64,000 bases of DNA from Branchiibius hedensis (GTDB lineage Bacteria; Actinomycetota; Actinomycetes; Actinomycetales; Dermatophilaceae), in contig NZ_UESZ01000001.1 in assembly GCF_900108585.1 (NCBI RefSeq), positions 3,162,001 to 3,226,000 of the forward strand, given 5' to 3'. The position numbers and the translations under genes were made by a program. The notes beneath the pieces were generated by a model, which was not told the DNA's origin, made no database searches, and was given only the letters and a program-made list of their open reading frames with translations. Shown one piece after another: positions 36,084 through 43,952 of this stretch. Within the stretch, counting starts at the first letter, position 1. Each line of letters opens with the position of its first letter.

Positions 36084-36944
36084 CTACGTCTGATCCGCGA
36101 GTTGCATTGCGCGGGTGATTATTTCGTCGAACATCTGGTGGGTCAGCCGTCCGGTGTAGGTGTTGTGCGGGGACGGGTGGTAGCAGCCGAGCAGGTGCAG
36201 TCCGGCGACCGTGGCTTCCGTGCCGTGGCCGAACTTGGGTCGTGGACGGGGGATGTCGACACCGGCGTTGGCGAGCGCGGTGAGGGCCGCGGACCAGCCG
36301 ATCGCGCCGAGGCACAACACCACACGCGCCGCGGGCAGGACCAGTTCCAGCTCGCGGGCAACCCACGGCGCACAGGTCGAGAGCTCTGCCGGGGTGGGTT
36401 TGTTCTTCGGCGGAGCGCAGCGCAGCGGGTTCAGCAGGCGCACCCCGGTCAGGCGTTGTCCGTCGCCGGCGTTGTCCGAGGTCGGCAACGTGGCCAGCCC
36501 CGCCCGATGCAGGGCTTCGAAAAGCCAAGCAGCAGAGGGGTCCCCGGTGAAGTTGCGGCCGGTGCGGTTGCCGCCGTTGGCAGCAGGCGCCAGGCCGAAG
36601 GCCAGGAGCCACGGCTTGGTGTCCCCGAACCCGGCGACCGGTCGGCCCCAGTACGGCTGGTCGGCGTAGGCGGCCTTCTTGACGTGCGCGCACTCCTTCC
36701 GCCAGGCGACCAGGCGGGGGCAGGCGCGACAGACGGTCAGCCGCGCACTGAGTTCGGTGAGATCAGGAGCGTCGGCCGCCAATCGGCGTACGTCGATCGC
36801 GGAGTTCGCCCGCGGCGTATCAGAAGTAGCGGCGTCGCCGGGCCAGCCGTCACCCGGGGTCGCCGGCGAGGTCATCAACGCGCCGGTGACCGGGTGCGGC
36901 AGCCGTTCCACCGTCCCGACGTTACCCGTCTGCGTGCCCGGCAT
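36084..36944 (-). CDS. uracil-DNA glycosylase, family 5 (UdgB-like)
   Basis: 286 residues. Iron-sulfur cysteines are in TVCRACPRLVAWRKECA (72, 75, 85) and CAPPKNKPTPAELSTC (176, 191). The active-site motif is GLAPAANGGNRTGRNFTGD, and LGCYHPSPHNTYTGRLT is the second motif. Together they match UdgB, which removes uracil and other deaminated bases from DNA. Its ATG at 36944 is the first in the conserved part. It is followed nine bases downstream by the aldo/keto reductase gene and was probably transcribed with it. Confidence 0.9.
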   Translation of the reverse strand: MPGTQTGNVGTVERLPHPVTGALMTSPATPGDGWPGDAATSDTPRANSAIDVRRLAADAPDLTELSARLTVCRACPRLVAWRKECAHVKKAAYADQPYWGRPVAGFGDTKPWLLAFGLAPAANGGNRTGRNFTGDPSAAWLFEALHRAGLATLPTSDNAGDGQRLTGVRLLNPLRCAPPKNKPTPAELSTCAPWVARELELVLPAARVVLCLGAIGWSAALTALANAGVDIPRPRPKFGHGTEATVAGLHLLGCYHPSPHNTYTGRLTHQMFDEIITRAMQLADQT

Positions 36945-37000
36945 CGATGGGCTTTGACGACCCGTTCTTGACCCACGCCTAACCATCGCGGCCCTACCGT

Positions 37001-37043
37001 GGTAATTGCTTTCCCTTCTCCCCCGATTGTGAAAGGAATTACC
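37001..37043 (+). promoter_or_regulatory. hairpin covering the ribosome-binding site of the secreted lysozyme-like gene
   Basis: GGTAATTGCTTTC (37001-37013) pairs with GAAAGGAATTACC (37031-37043) with one mismatch. The Shine-Dalgarno AAAGGA lies in the 3' arm, two bases from the ATG at 37045. Folding would block translation, so this could be a regulated leader, depending on where transcription starts. Confidence 0.5.
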
Positions 37044-37044
37044 T

Positions 37045-37815
37045 ATGAAGGCCTCCCGAGCTCTCGCGGCCGTCGCGGCCGTCGGATTCGCGTCGTTGGC
37101 GTGGGGCGGGACAGCCCCTGCGCACGCAGATACCAACGGTTGCCCGTCCGGCTACGTGTGCATCTACCCCAGCAACTCGTGGGGCACCCCGTCCTTGAAG
37201 TTCTACAACTACGGCGCCACGAATCTGTCGAACGTCGTGGGTACCCACCGCGTCTTCAACAACCAGACCGGCGGCGCGATCGTTCAGTTGTGCACGGCGT
37301 ACAACGGTGGCGGCTGCGGCGCCGCACAGGCACCGGGCTGGTACGCGGATGTCGATCTGACCCCGATCAATTCCGTCAATCTCGCAGCCCAGGCGCCCGC
37401 CAACAACCAGACGGCGGCCTTCAACTTCTTCCGCTCCATCGGCTACACCCGGGAGCAGGCGGCCGGAGTGGTCGGCAACCTCATGCAGGAGTCGGGTACC
37501 AGCGTGAATCCGGGTGCCGTGCAACCGGGTGGACCGGGCCGAGGGATCGCGCAGTGGAGCGTCGGGGACCGGTGGGACACGTTGGTCTCCTGGGCGCAGA
37601 GCCGCGGCGAGGACCCGTGGGCGCTGCAGACCCAGTTGGAGTTCATCCAGCACGAGCTGGACACGCAGGGTTGGCTCGGCAAGTCCCAATTGACCTCTGC
37701 CACAACGGTATACGACGCGACCGTGGCTTTTGAGGACAACTACGAGCGCTGTGGCGACTGTCAGACCTCGACCCGGGTTTCGTACGCGACCCAGGTCTAC
37801 AACGCTCACCCGTGA
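37045..37815 (+). CDS. secreted fusion of peptidase-inhibitor I36 and phage-tail lysozyme-like domains
   Basis: 256 residues. A Sec signal peptide (1-28, ending GTAPAHA) is followed by an I36-type peptidase inhibitor domain (about 29-112: NGCPSGYVCIYPSNSW, then TGGAIVQLCTAYNGGGCG). The C-terminus (about 120-256) resembles the phage-tail lysozyme family: AAFNFFRSIGYTREQAAGVV, NLMQESGTSVNPGAVQPGGP, GRGIAQWSVGDRWDTL. The protein probably binds or cleaves peptidoglycan outside the cell and may resist proteases. The ATG lies immediately after the RBS-covering hairpin. Confidence 0.75.
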   Translation: MKASRALAAVAAVGFASLAWGGTAPAHADTNGCPSGYVCIYPSNSWGTPSLKFYNYGATNLSNVVGTHRVFNNQTGGAIVQLCTAYNGGGCGAAQAPGWYADVDLTPINSVNLAAQAPANNQTAAFNFFRSIGYTREQAAGVVGNLMQESGTSVNPGAVQPGGPGRGIAQWSVGDRWDTLVSWAQSRGEDPWALQTQLEFIQHELDTQGWLGKSQLTSATTVYDATVAFEDNYERCGDCQTSTRVSYATQVYNAHP

Positions 37816-37829
37816 CGGCCTTTTCGCGC

Positions 37830-38426
37830 TCAGGACAGGCGGTGCACGCTGAATTCCTCGAAGTAGGCCAACCCGGCCCAGCCGTGGTCCTCCCGCGCGG
37901 AGAAGTTCGTCCAGACCTTCTCACCCGGTGTGGACGTGCTGATCGTCGCGGTCAGCCAGGACGTCTGCGCATTCGAGTTCGAGGCCATGCTGACCTCGCC
38001 GAACGGGCCGCTCATCCGCATCGTCTGAGCGCTGCCGCGGAACGCGAGCGCGACCAGGTAGGTGCCGGGGTCGGCGATCGTGTAGGACGCGTAGCCGACG
38101 CTGCCCTCCCACTCCCCGACGCTTGCGCCGACCTGGTGGATCGAGCCCATGAAGACCAGACCCGCGGTGCAGTCCCACCGCCCGGGTGCGTAGAAGTCGA
38201 GAAGCCCGTTATCGGCGTACGGCGCTCGCGTGGTCAACGTGAGCACCGACGGTCCGAGGTCGGGATGGTCGCCCTGCAGCAGCCGGATGATGTCCGGGTT
38301 CAGGTGGAGGCTGACGGAGTCGAACTGCCGGGAGCGCAGATCACGCACGGTCATCGGCAAGTCGGCGGTCAGTTGGGTTGCGGTTGCGGTCAGCGGGACG
38401 GTGTCGCGCGTCGCTACGTCGGTCAT
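37830..38426 (-). CDS. hypothetical protein with beta-sandwich-like C-terminus
   Basis: 198 residues that I do not recognise. There is no signal peptide. The N-terminus is TDVATRDTVPLTATATQLTA. The rest is rich in Ser, Thr and Gly with alternating hydrophobic residues, for example EGSVGYASYTIADPGTYLVA and WLTATISTSTPGEKVWTNFS. It looks like a carbohydrate-binding-module-type beta sandwich. The ATG at 38426 follows CAGGAGACC. It is convergent with the lysozyme-like gene, 14 bases away. Confidence 0.55.
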   Translation of the reverse strand: MTDVATRDTVPLTATATQLTADLPMTVRDLRSRQFDSVSLHLNPDIIRLLQGDHPDLGPSVLTLTTRAPYADNGLLDFYAPGRWDCTAGLVFMGSIHQVGASVGEWEGSVGYASYTIADPGTYLVALAFRGSAQTMRMSGPFGEVSMASNSNAQTSWLTATISTSTPGEKVWTNFSAREDHGWAGLAYFEEFSVHRLS

Positions 38427-38561
38427 GGTGGTCTCCTGGTGACGGGGGTTCCTCATCAGGAGACATCCCGACCGCGGTTTGATACCGCTGTTAGCGCTCG
38501 TAGCGGCACGCGACTGTGTTCTGCCGCCGTACCGTGGGGATAGCAACGAATCGAGGACGCT

Positions 38562-38939
38562 ATGACTGCCCAGCCCAGACTCGAACCGGGGCCGGATCAT
38601 CCGATCACCGTTGAGCCCGAAAACCACCGAGTGACAGTGCGTTTCGGTGGTCGCGTCATTGCCTCGAGCAACTCCAGCCTGCGGTTGAATGAGGCGTCGT
38701 ATCCGGCGGTGCAGTATCTCCCCCGCGCCGATGTGGAGCCGGACGTGCTCACCGAAAGTGACCACACGACGTACTGCCCCTATAAGGGGACGGCTCGCTA
38801 CCACTGTCTGCGCGACGCGGACGGGAACGTGACCGCTGACAAGGTCTGGTTCTACCCGGAGCCGTACGACGCGGTGTCGCCGATCGCCGACCACCTGGCC
38901 TTCTACCCCGACGCGGTGGAAATCTCGGTCGAGGACTGA
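38562..38939 (+). CDS. DUF427 protein
   Basis: 125 residues with the family core RVTVRFGGRVIASSNSSLRL, then TYCPYKGTARYHCLRD, and the end VWFYPEPYDAVSPIADHLAF. This is the common DUF427 fold (small beta-barrel) of unknown function. It is followed 19 bases later by acylphosphatase and probably shares its transcript. Confidence 0.85.
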   Translation: MTAQPRLEPGPDHPITVEPENHRVTVRFGGRVIASSNSSLRLNEASYPAVQYLPRADVEPDVLTESDHTTYCPYKGTARYHCLRDADGNVTADKVWFYPEPYDAVSPIADHLAFYPDAVEISVED

Positions 38940-38958
38940 GCTCGGGCAGGATGACGCT

Positions 38959-39231
38959 ATGCGCCGAGTACGGGTGGTCGTGACCGGGTCCGTCCAGGGC
39001 GTCGGCTTCCGGTGGAGCACGCGCACAGTGGCTGACAAATACGGTCTCGCCGGTTGGGTGCGCAACCGCAGTGACGGCGCGGTAGAGGCCGAGCTGGAAG
39101 GCTCACCGGAGGTGGTTGACTCGATGCTCGCCTGGCTGCACAAAGGGCCGCCGTCGGCGAGCGTCTCCACCGTGGACGTCGTCGAGATCCCCGCGAAGGG
39201 TGAGGCCGGGTTCGTGGTAGAGCCGCACTAG
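38959..39231 (+). CDS. acyP: acylphosphatase
   Basis: 90 residues, the usual length. The active-site motif VTGSVQGVGFRWSTR has Arg18 for the phosphate, and AGWVRNRSDGAVEAELEG has Asn36 for water activation. It hydrolyses carboxyl-phosphate bonds such as acetyl phosphate or 1,3-bisphosphoglycerate. The following 275 bases up to the HicB stop show no convincing gene. Confidence 0.93.
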   Translation: MRRVRVVVTGSVQGVGFRWSTRTVADKYGLAGWVRNRSDGAVEAELEGSPEVVDSMLAWLHKGPPSASVSTVDVVEIPAKGEAGFVVEPH

Positions 39232-39506
39232 CCGGCGACTGTCGATAGGCCTCGGGGCGAGCTTGGCGGCACTCATGCGGAGTTGTCGTCGTCGCTGGCC
39301 CGGAAGGTCCAACGCAGCGCATCCGGGAGCAAGACACCCCCGTGGTTGGGGCTATGCCCGCCGTCGCCCAGAACGAGTGTCGAGAAGCAACGCACACTTC
39401 CCGGGCCGCGCGGCGAACGTTGCACTCTTTCATCTCAACTCGGCGGTGTCTGCAGAGTCGGCGGCGGGGATGGCGTCGCCCGGTTCGCGACAGTTGCCCA
39501 TGTGCC

Positions 39507-39842
39507 TCAGCTGGCGTTGGTGAGTCGGCGGACGATGAGCTGGTTAATACTGAGCTGTTCTTCGGCGGCCTCGATCGCTAGCCGACGATGCAGGGATTCT
39601 CCAACGCGCAGGTTGAATTTGCCGGAGTAGTGGCGCTCCGACAGCGGCTCCGGGATCGTTTCCCCTTCGTCGCGCAAATCTTCCAGGGCTTCTGCGATGA
39701 CCTGCTCCAACCCGCTCAACGCCTCGATTTGAGTGCTAGCGAGCCAGGACAGGGACGGAAACTCCAGGCAGGTCGCTACGAACTCCTGGTCCTCGACCGA
39801 CCAGGTCACCCGGTAGGTGTAGTGCGAGATTTCAGTCCTCAC
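39507..39842 (-). CDS. HicB-like antitoxin
   Basis: 111 residues. The N-terminal partial RNase H-like HicB fold reads ISHYTYRVTWSVEDQEFVAT and CLEFPSLSWLASTQIEALSG. The C-terminus GKFNLRVGESLHRRLAIEAA then SINQLIVRRLTN is a ribbon-helix-helix DNA-binding module, so it can repress its own operon. The GTG at 39842 overlaps the toxin gene's TGA (GTGA), giving translational coupling, typical of toxin-first hicAB operons. It appears intact. Confidence 0.88.
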   Translation of the reverse strand: MRTEISHYTYRVTWSVEDQEFVATCLEFPSLSWLASTQIEALSGLEQVIAEALEDLRDEGETIPEPLSERHYSGKFNLRVGESLHRRLAIEAAEEQLSINQLIVRRLTNAS

Positions 39843-40093
39843 GCTCGTCCCAGGTCCTCCTTCTTCTCGATCGCTGCCAGTACCTGCCGCACCTGGTACG
39901 GCTTGGCCTTGCCGTGGTCGCTGCCGGATGTTGACCCGCGGATCACCCGGCCACGGAGTCCGGAACACCGCATGCGATCCACCGGTAGTGCGCGGTGGCC
40001 GAAGTAGTGTTCGCAGACCTTGTGCAGGTCGCCGTACCGGATGTTCTTGGGGTTTGCCCTCATCGCCGCGACGATCGAGGCGATAGAGGACAC
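39839..40093 (-). pseudogene. HicA-type toxin with core scrambled by two compensating frameshifts
   Basis: 84 codons. The start (SSIASIVAAMRANPKNIRYG, VCEHYFGH) and end (GKAKPYQVRQVLAAIEKKE) look like a HicA toxin. The middle (HRALPVDRMRCSGLRGRV...) does not. Reading the same bases in the neighbouring frame gives RTTGGSHAVFRTPWPGDPR, which is the HicA core with the Gly-Ser-His that carries the catalytic His. A one-base deletion near 39991-39998 and a one-base insertion near 39921-39925 explain it. The protein keeps its length but loses the active site, unless both are sequencing errors. Confidence 0.7.
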
Positions 40094-40095
40094 GA

Positions 40096-40125
40096 CCTGA
40101 TGGTACCGTCAGCGGTACCATCAGG
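40096..40125. promoter_or_regulatory. perfect 13-bp inverted repeat, HicAB operator
   Basis: CCTGATGGTACCG-tcag-CGGTACCATCAGG lies two bases upstream of the HicA start codon, where the promoter or transcription start should be. HicB ribbon-helix-helix proteins bind such dyads to repress hicAB. The site is fully preserved even though the toxin is not. Confidence 0.65.
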
Positions 40126-40254
40126 GTTCAACCGAGGGCGCTGTTTCCACGCCCGCCCCGCGCCAGCACCATGATTTTGGCCTAGGTGCAATATTCGGCG
40201 TCGTTTCTGCAACCTTCGTTGCGTCTCGACAACAACTGACGCCGATATGTCGGC

Positions 40255-42927
40255 TCAGAACGCCTTTGCCATGTTGGTGAATCGGGCGAAGTGCCCCTGG
40301 AACGCAACCGTAATGGTGTCCGTGGGGCCGTTACGGTGCTTGGCCACAATCAGGTCGGCTTCACCAGCGCGCTCGCTCTCGCGGTTCACCGCATCATCGC
40401 GGTGCAACAGGATCACCACGTCGGCATCCTGCTCGATCGAATTGTGCACGGCGATCCCGTCGGCGATGAAATTGTGCCCGCCGACAACCGTTGCGTCGAA
40501 CACTTCCTCCACACCATCCAACTCGACGGCCTTGACGGTGTCCCAGAAAACGTCGTTCACCGCGAAGAGTTCAAGGTCAGCGCTGTCGAGCACCGTTGCC
40601 ACTCGGGACAACCGTTCGCGAGACGGTGAATGGCGATAAAAGGTGGATCCGCAGTACGCGCCGCCGAGCGCCGCCTGCAGTTGACGAGAGGTCATCCCTC
40701 GCTCAGACATCACCTCTTTGACCGTGTCCCAAACTTGGAGGGGAACGGTGTCCACATTGGTGTTCGCTTCGACTCCGCGGATGATCTCCAACAACTGGGT
40801 CGCCTGAACACCACGCGCCCCATGGACACCGATTTCCTGCAGGAAACGGCGTTGGCTATCGACTCCCGACACGTCGATCGTGAAGCCGTTTCGATAGCCC
40901 GCCTTCTTCGTGACGCGCGTCCGTGTCGAGATACCGAACCGGAGCAGGAGCGTCGACAGGTCATCAACGAGGCGCCTGGACGTCGAGGCGTAGTAGATAC
41001 GTCCCCCGCGCCGGCTCTTGTTGATCGTCACCGAGCCATCGGTTGCCCAGATGTGACGCAAAAAGAGCGAGATCTGGCGTTTCGAGGCATGGAACAGCCC
41101 CTCAGGAACAAACTTCTCGTGACTGCGAAGCCCGAATACGCCCAACTCGTCAAGCCACTGCGCAATCGGGTTCCGCACACCGTGCGTCAAACGGTACGGC
41201 GCCCGCAACCGAAGGGTTGTACACCGCGCAGCTGGGTACTCGTCCCATACAGCAACAACACCGAACGACAGTGCCGCCTCTGAAACTGCACGCAGATTCT
41301 CTTCATCGACCGACGCGTAGCGCAATGGCTGGCGTCGCAGCATTGAACCGTCTCCGAGCATGTGTGCCAGCAACACGACCTTTGCGTCGTCGTCCCAGGG
41401 ATCGAACGCTTCAGGGGCTGGAGTATGGCGTGGCACGGCAACCCGCGAACCAACCCGCAAATCCCCTAGAGCCTGCCACCCGTCGTACGTCAGGAACGGA
41501 TGGTTCTCGGTGGCACGGATCGTCTTTCCGGATGCCAGCGTCAGTCGGAACACCGGCTTCACACCGGTCGAGAAGACGTGCGTCATCGGTCTGGCGACGT
41601 ATCGCAGCGAGTCGTCCAAGCACCACACCGGTACCTCGCGCTCACCGGACTTGAATAGCGATCCCAGTGTCGTCGGCACGCCCGTGTCCGCTCGCAGCAC
41701 CCTGGTATCCGCTGTGAGACAACCAGACTCGCGAAGGTCGCTCATCATCGGTCGCTTATCGGTGCGCTGCTCCGGACCTCGGTTCAACTGCGAGATCGCG
41801 ATCACCGGCACCTCGAGCTCCTTGGCCAGCAACTTCAACGCCCGGGAGAACTCCGAGACTTCCTGCTGGCGCGACTCCACGCGTTTCCCGGACGACATCA
41901 GCTGCAGGTAGTCGATGACCACCAGCTTCAGGTTGTGCCGCTCACGCAACCGCCGGCACTTGGAGCGGATCTCCATCAGCGACATGTTCGGCGAATCGTC
42001 AATAAACAAAGGCGCATCCGACAACCGACCCGAGGTGTGCGCCAACTTCGCCCAGTCATCGTCACGCAACTGACCCTTGCGCAACTGCTGCAACTGGATC
42101 TGCGCCTCCGCCGACAACAAACGCATCGTGATCTCGGTGCGGCTCATTTCCAGCGAGAAGATCACCGTGGACATGTGGTGCTCGATCGCCGCCGAGCGGG
42201 CAATGTCCAACCCCAGCGTCGACTTGCCTACCGCCGGTCGCGCCGCGATCACGATCATCTGACCCGCCGACAAACCGTTCGTCAGGTGGTCCAGATCAGT
42301 GAAACCCGTTGGCACACCGGTCATGTCGTCGGAGGACCCCGACGCCGCCTCGATGATGTCCAGCGTCGGCTCGACCACCGACCCGATCCGCACGTAGTCC
42401 TCGGAGTCCTTGCCCCCACTGACCGCGAACACCTCGGCCTGCGCCGCGTTGATGATGTCGAGGACGTCCCCGTTGCCGGTCGCCTGACCCATCTGCACGA
42501 TCCGCGTGCCGGCCTCCACCAACCGCCGCAGCACGGCGCGCTCGGCCACGATGTGCGCGTAGTACCCCGCGTTGGAGGCCACCGGCACCGAGTTGATCAG
42601 CTCGTGCAGGTACGCCTGACCACCCACCCGCTGCAGGTCGCCACGCTTGGTCAGCTCATCGGCGACCGTGATCGCGTCCGCCGGCTCGCCTCGGCCGTAC
42701 AGGTCGATGATCGCCGCGTAGATCGTCTCGTGTGCAGGCCGGTAGAAATCCCGGGAGTCCAACTCCTCGGCGGCCTCACCGATCGCGTCCTTGGACAGCA
42801 ACATCGACCCGAGCACCGACTGCTCGGCGTGCACGTCCTGGGGAGGCAACAGCCCCGGCCCACCAGACCGATCGCCGTACGCCGAGTCCGGCCCTGCGTA
42901 CCCGGGCTCCGCCTGCGTGCTGGTCAC
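40255..42927 (-). CDS. dnaB: replicative DNA helicase DnaB with intein
   Basis: An 890-residue precursor; the mature helicase is about 463 residues after splicing. The N-terminal domain starts PPQDVHAEQSVLGSMLLSKD. The RecA-like domain has the Walker A AARPAVGKSTLGLD and Walker B LKLVVIDYLQLM. An intein of 427 residues (Cys403 to Asn829) interrupts MSDLRESG / SIEQDADVVILLHRD, the site used by the Synechocystis DnaB intein. The hexamer unwinds DNA at the fork. The GTG at 42927 was chosen because it follows AAGGGGCGG; a TTG lies 10 codons upstream. DnaA-box-like sequences lie upstream. Confidence 0.95.
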   Translation of the reverse strand: MTSTQAEPGYAGPDSAYGDRSGGPGLLPPQDVHAEQSVLGSMLLSKDAIGEAAEELDSRDFYRPAHETIYAAIIDLYGRGEPADAITVADELTKRGDLQRVGGQAYLHELINSVPVASNAGYYAHIVAERAVLRRLVEAGTRIVQMGQATGNGDVLDIINAAQAEVFAVSGGKDSEDYVRIGSVVEPTLDIIEAASGSSDDMTGVPTGFTDLDHLTNGLSAGQMIVIAARPAVGKSTLGLDIARSAAIEHHMSTVIFSLEMSRTEITMRLLSAEAQIQLQQLRKGQLRDDDWAKLAHTSGRLSDAPLFIDDSPNMSLMEIRSKCRRLRERHNLKLVVIDYLQLMSSGKRVESRQQEVSEFSRALKLLAKELEVPVIAISQLNRGPEQRTDKRPMMSDLRESGCLTADTRVLRADTGVPTTLGSLFKSGEREVPVWCLDDSLRYVARPMTHVFSTGVKPVFRLTLASGKTIRATENHPFLTYDGWQALGDLRVGSRVAVPRHTPAPEAFDPWDDDAKVVLLAHMLGDGSMLRRQPLRYASVDEENLRAVSEAALSFGVVAVWDEYPAARCTTLRLRAPYRLTHGVRNPIAQWLDELGVFGLRSHEKFVPEGLFHASKRQISLFLRHIWATDGSVTINKSRRGGRIYYASTSRRLVDDLSTLLLRFGISTRTRVTKKAGYRNGFTIDVSGVDSQRRFLQEIGVHGARGVQATQLLEIIRGVEANTNVDTVPLQVWDTVKEVMSERGMTSRQLQAALGGAYCGSTFYRHSPSRERLSRVATVLDSADLELFAVNDVFWDTVKAVELDGVEEVFDATVVGGHNFIADGIAVHNSIEQDADVVILLHRDDAVNRESERAGEADLIVAKHRNGPTDTITVAFQGHFARFTNMAKAF
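40441..41721 (-). other. intein within DnaB, with LAGLIDADG homing-endonuclease core
   Basis: The intein begins with Cys (CLTADTRVLR, block A) and ends IAVHN before extein Ser. Block B is seen in IRATENHPFLTYDGW, and block F in FDATVVGGHNFIADG. The central region has two LAGLIDADG-type motifs, LLAHMLGDG and LRHIWATDG, each ending in the metal-binding Asp. All residues needed for splicing (Cys1, penultimate His, terminal Asn, Ser+1) are present, so splicing and homing both look possible. Confidence 0.92.
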
Positions 42928-43369
42928 CGACCGCCCCTTCGCTCCGATTGCCGTCAACCCGACCCGCGCAGCGTTGCACGCAGCACCGACAACGAGTTCG
43001 GATCACGCGATGAGCAAGGGGTCGGACCCGACGGTAGCGCCGCTGGCCACGCAGACGAAGTCCGTCAGCGGACTCCGCCGAACGGCCTGTGGATAACCTG
43101 TGCAAGGGGTGCGCAAAACGCCGCGAGTGACAGTGCACAGGTTGGGGACACCCCTGTGGACAAATCCGCTAGCCAGCGAACTGCAGGCCGCTGACCTGCA
43201 TAGATGACCCTCCCAGGATGTGCACAGAAAGATTCTCGGCCCCGGTCCATCCTTCGGACTGTCCACAGATCATGACGTGAACGCGCCCCAAGAAAGCGGC
43301 CCCACGGTGCATGATGGCCCGTTCCGCGCACCATCGCCGAACGGGCCAGCCACGCCTGGATACCGGTCG
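42928..43369. other. dnaB upstream region with DnaA-box-like sequences
   Basis: No gene is seen in this 442-base gap. It holds the dnaB promoter for the minus strand. TGTGGATAA at 43088-43096 is, on the other strand, the box TTATCCACA. TGTGGACAA at 43155-43163 is TTGTCCACA, the actinobacterial consensus. CTGTCCACA at 43259-43267 matches at 8 of 9 bases. Several TGTGCA sequences lie between. The gap may bind DnaA and tie dnaB expression to initiation. Confidence 0.5.
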
Positions 43370-43789
43370 TCAGTTGCCCCATGACGGCGGCGGCGGCGGT
43401 GGCGGTGGAACGGAGGCGGACCCGCCGCCCAGGGAGCTACCCGCACCACCGGGACCCTCGAGATTGCTCGCCGCGGGTGGTGGCGGCACCGACGCAGTCC
43501 CCGCCGCTACCGCACCCGGCGGCGGGGGCGGCGCGCTGGACAGCGCGAACGAACTGATCGCACCTGAACTCTCCGCCGTCTGCAGCGACTCGATCAACCG
43601 TGTTCGGTCGGCCGGATCAACCGAGCGGCCGGTGCTCTCCAGATAGGTCAACATCCCCAGGTCTCGGTAGAGCTGGTCAACGTTCTTGTCCAGCGACGAC
43701 TGACCCGCACCACCCGCCTGGTTGATCGCGGTCTCCGCCTTCGCCGCGAAGTCGGTCGCGGCCGCCTTCGCCTTGTCCATGAAACCCAT
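43370..43789 (-). CDS. hypothetical protein with alpha-helical head and Pro/Ser/Gly tail
   Basis: 139 residues from the ATG at 43789 (MGFMDKAKAAATDFAAKAE). The first 75 residues are Ala-rich and helical, with LDKNVDQLYRDLGMLTYLES. The tail has runs of Pro (eight in a row near the end) and Gly/Ser. I know similar short proteins beside AIM24-like genes in actinobacteria but no function. It is divergent from the AIM24 gene at 43953, so the two share a promoter region. Confidence 0.6.
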   Translation of the reverse strand: MGFMDKAKAAATDFAAKAETAINQAGGAGQSSLDKNVDQLYRDLGMLTYLESTGRSVDPADRTRLIESLQTAESSGAISSFALSSAPPPPPGAVAAGTASVPPPPAASNLEGPGGAGSSLGGGSASVPPPPPPPPSWGN

Positions 43790-43952
43790 GTGCTGATTCC
43801 TCTCCTCCATTGCCGCTCATGACCAACATCAGGCGTCCCCCGCGAACCAGGCACCCGCCGTACGTCAAGGAGTCGTGACGAACACCAGACGTACGTAACC
43901 AGGCTGCACCAGACTCTTGATGGTCACCACCGGAAACCCCCAAGGAGCCCCC

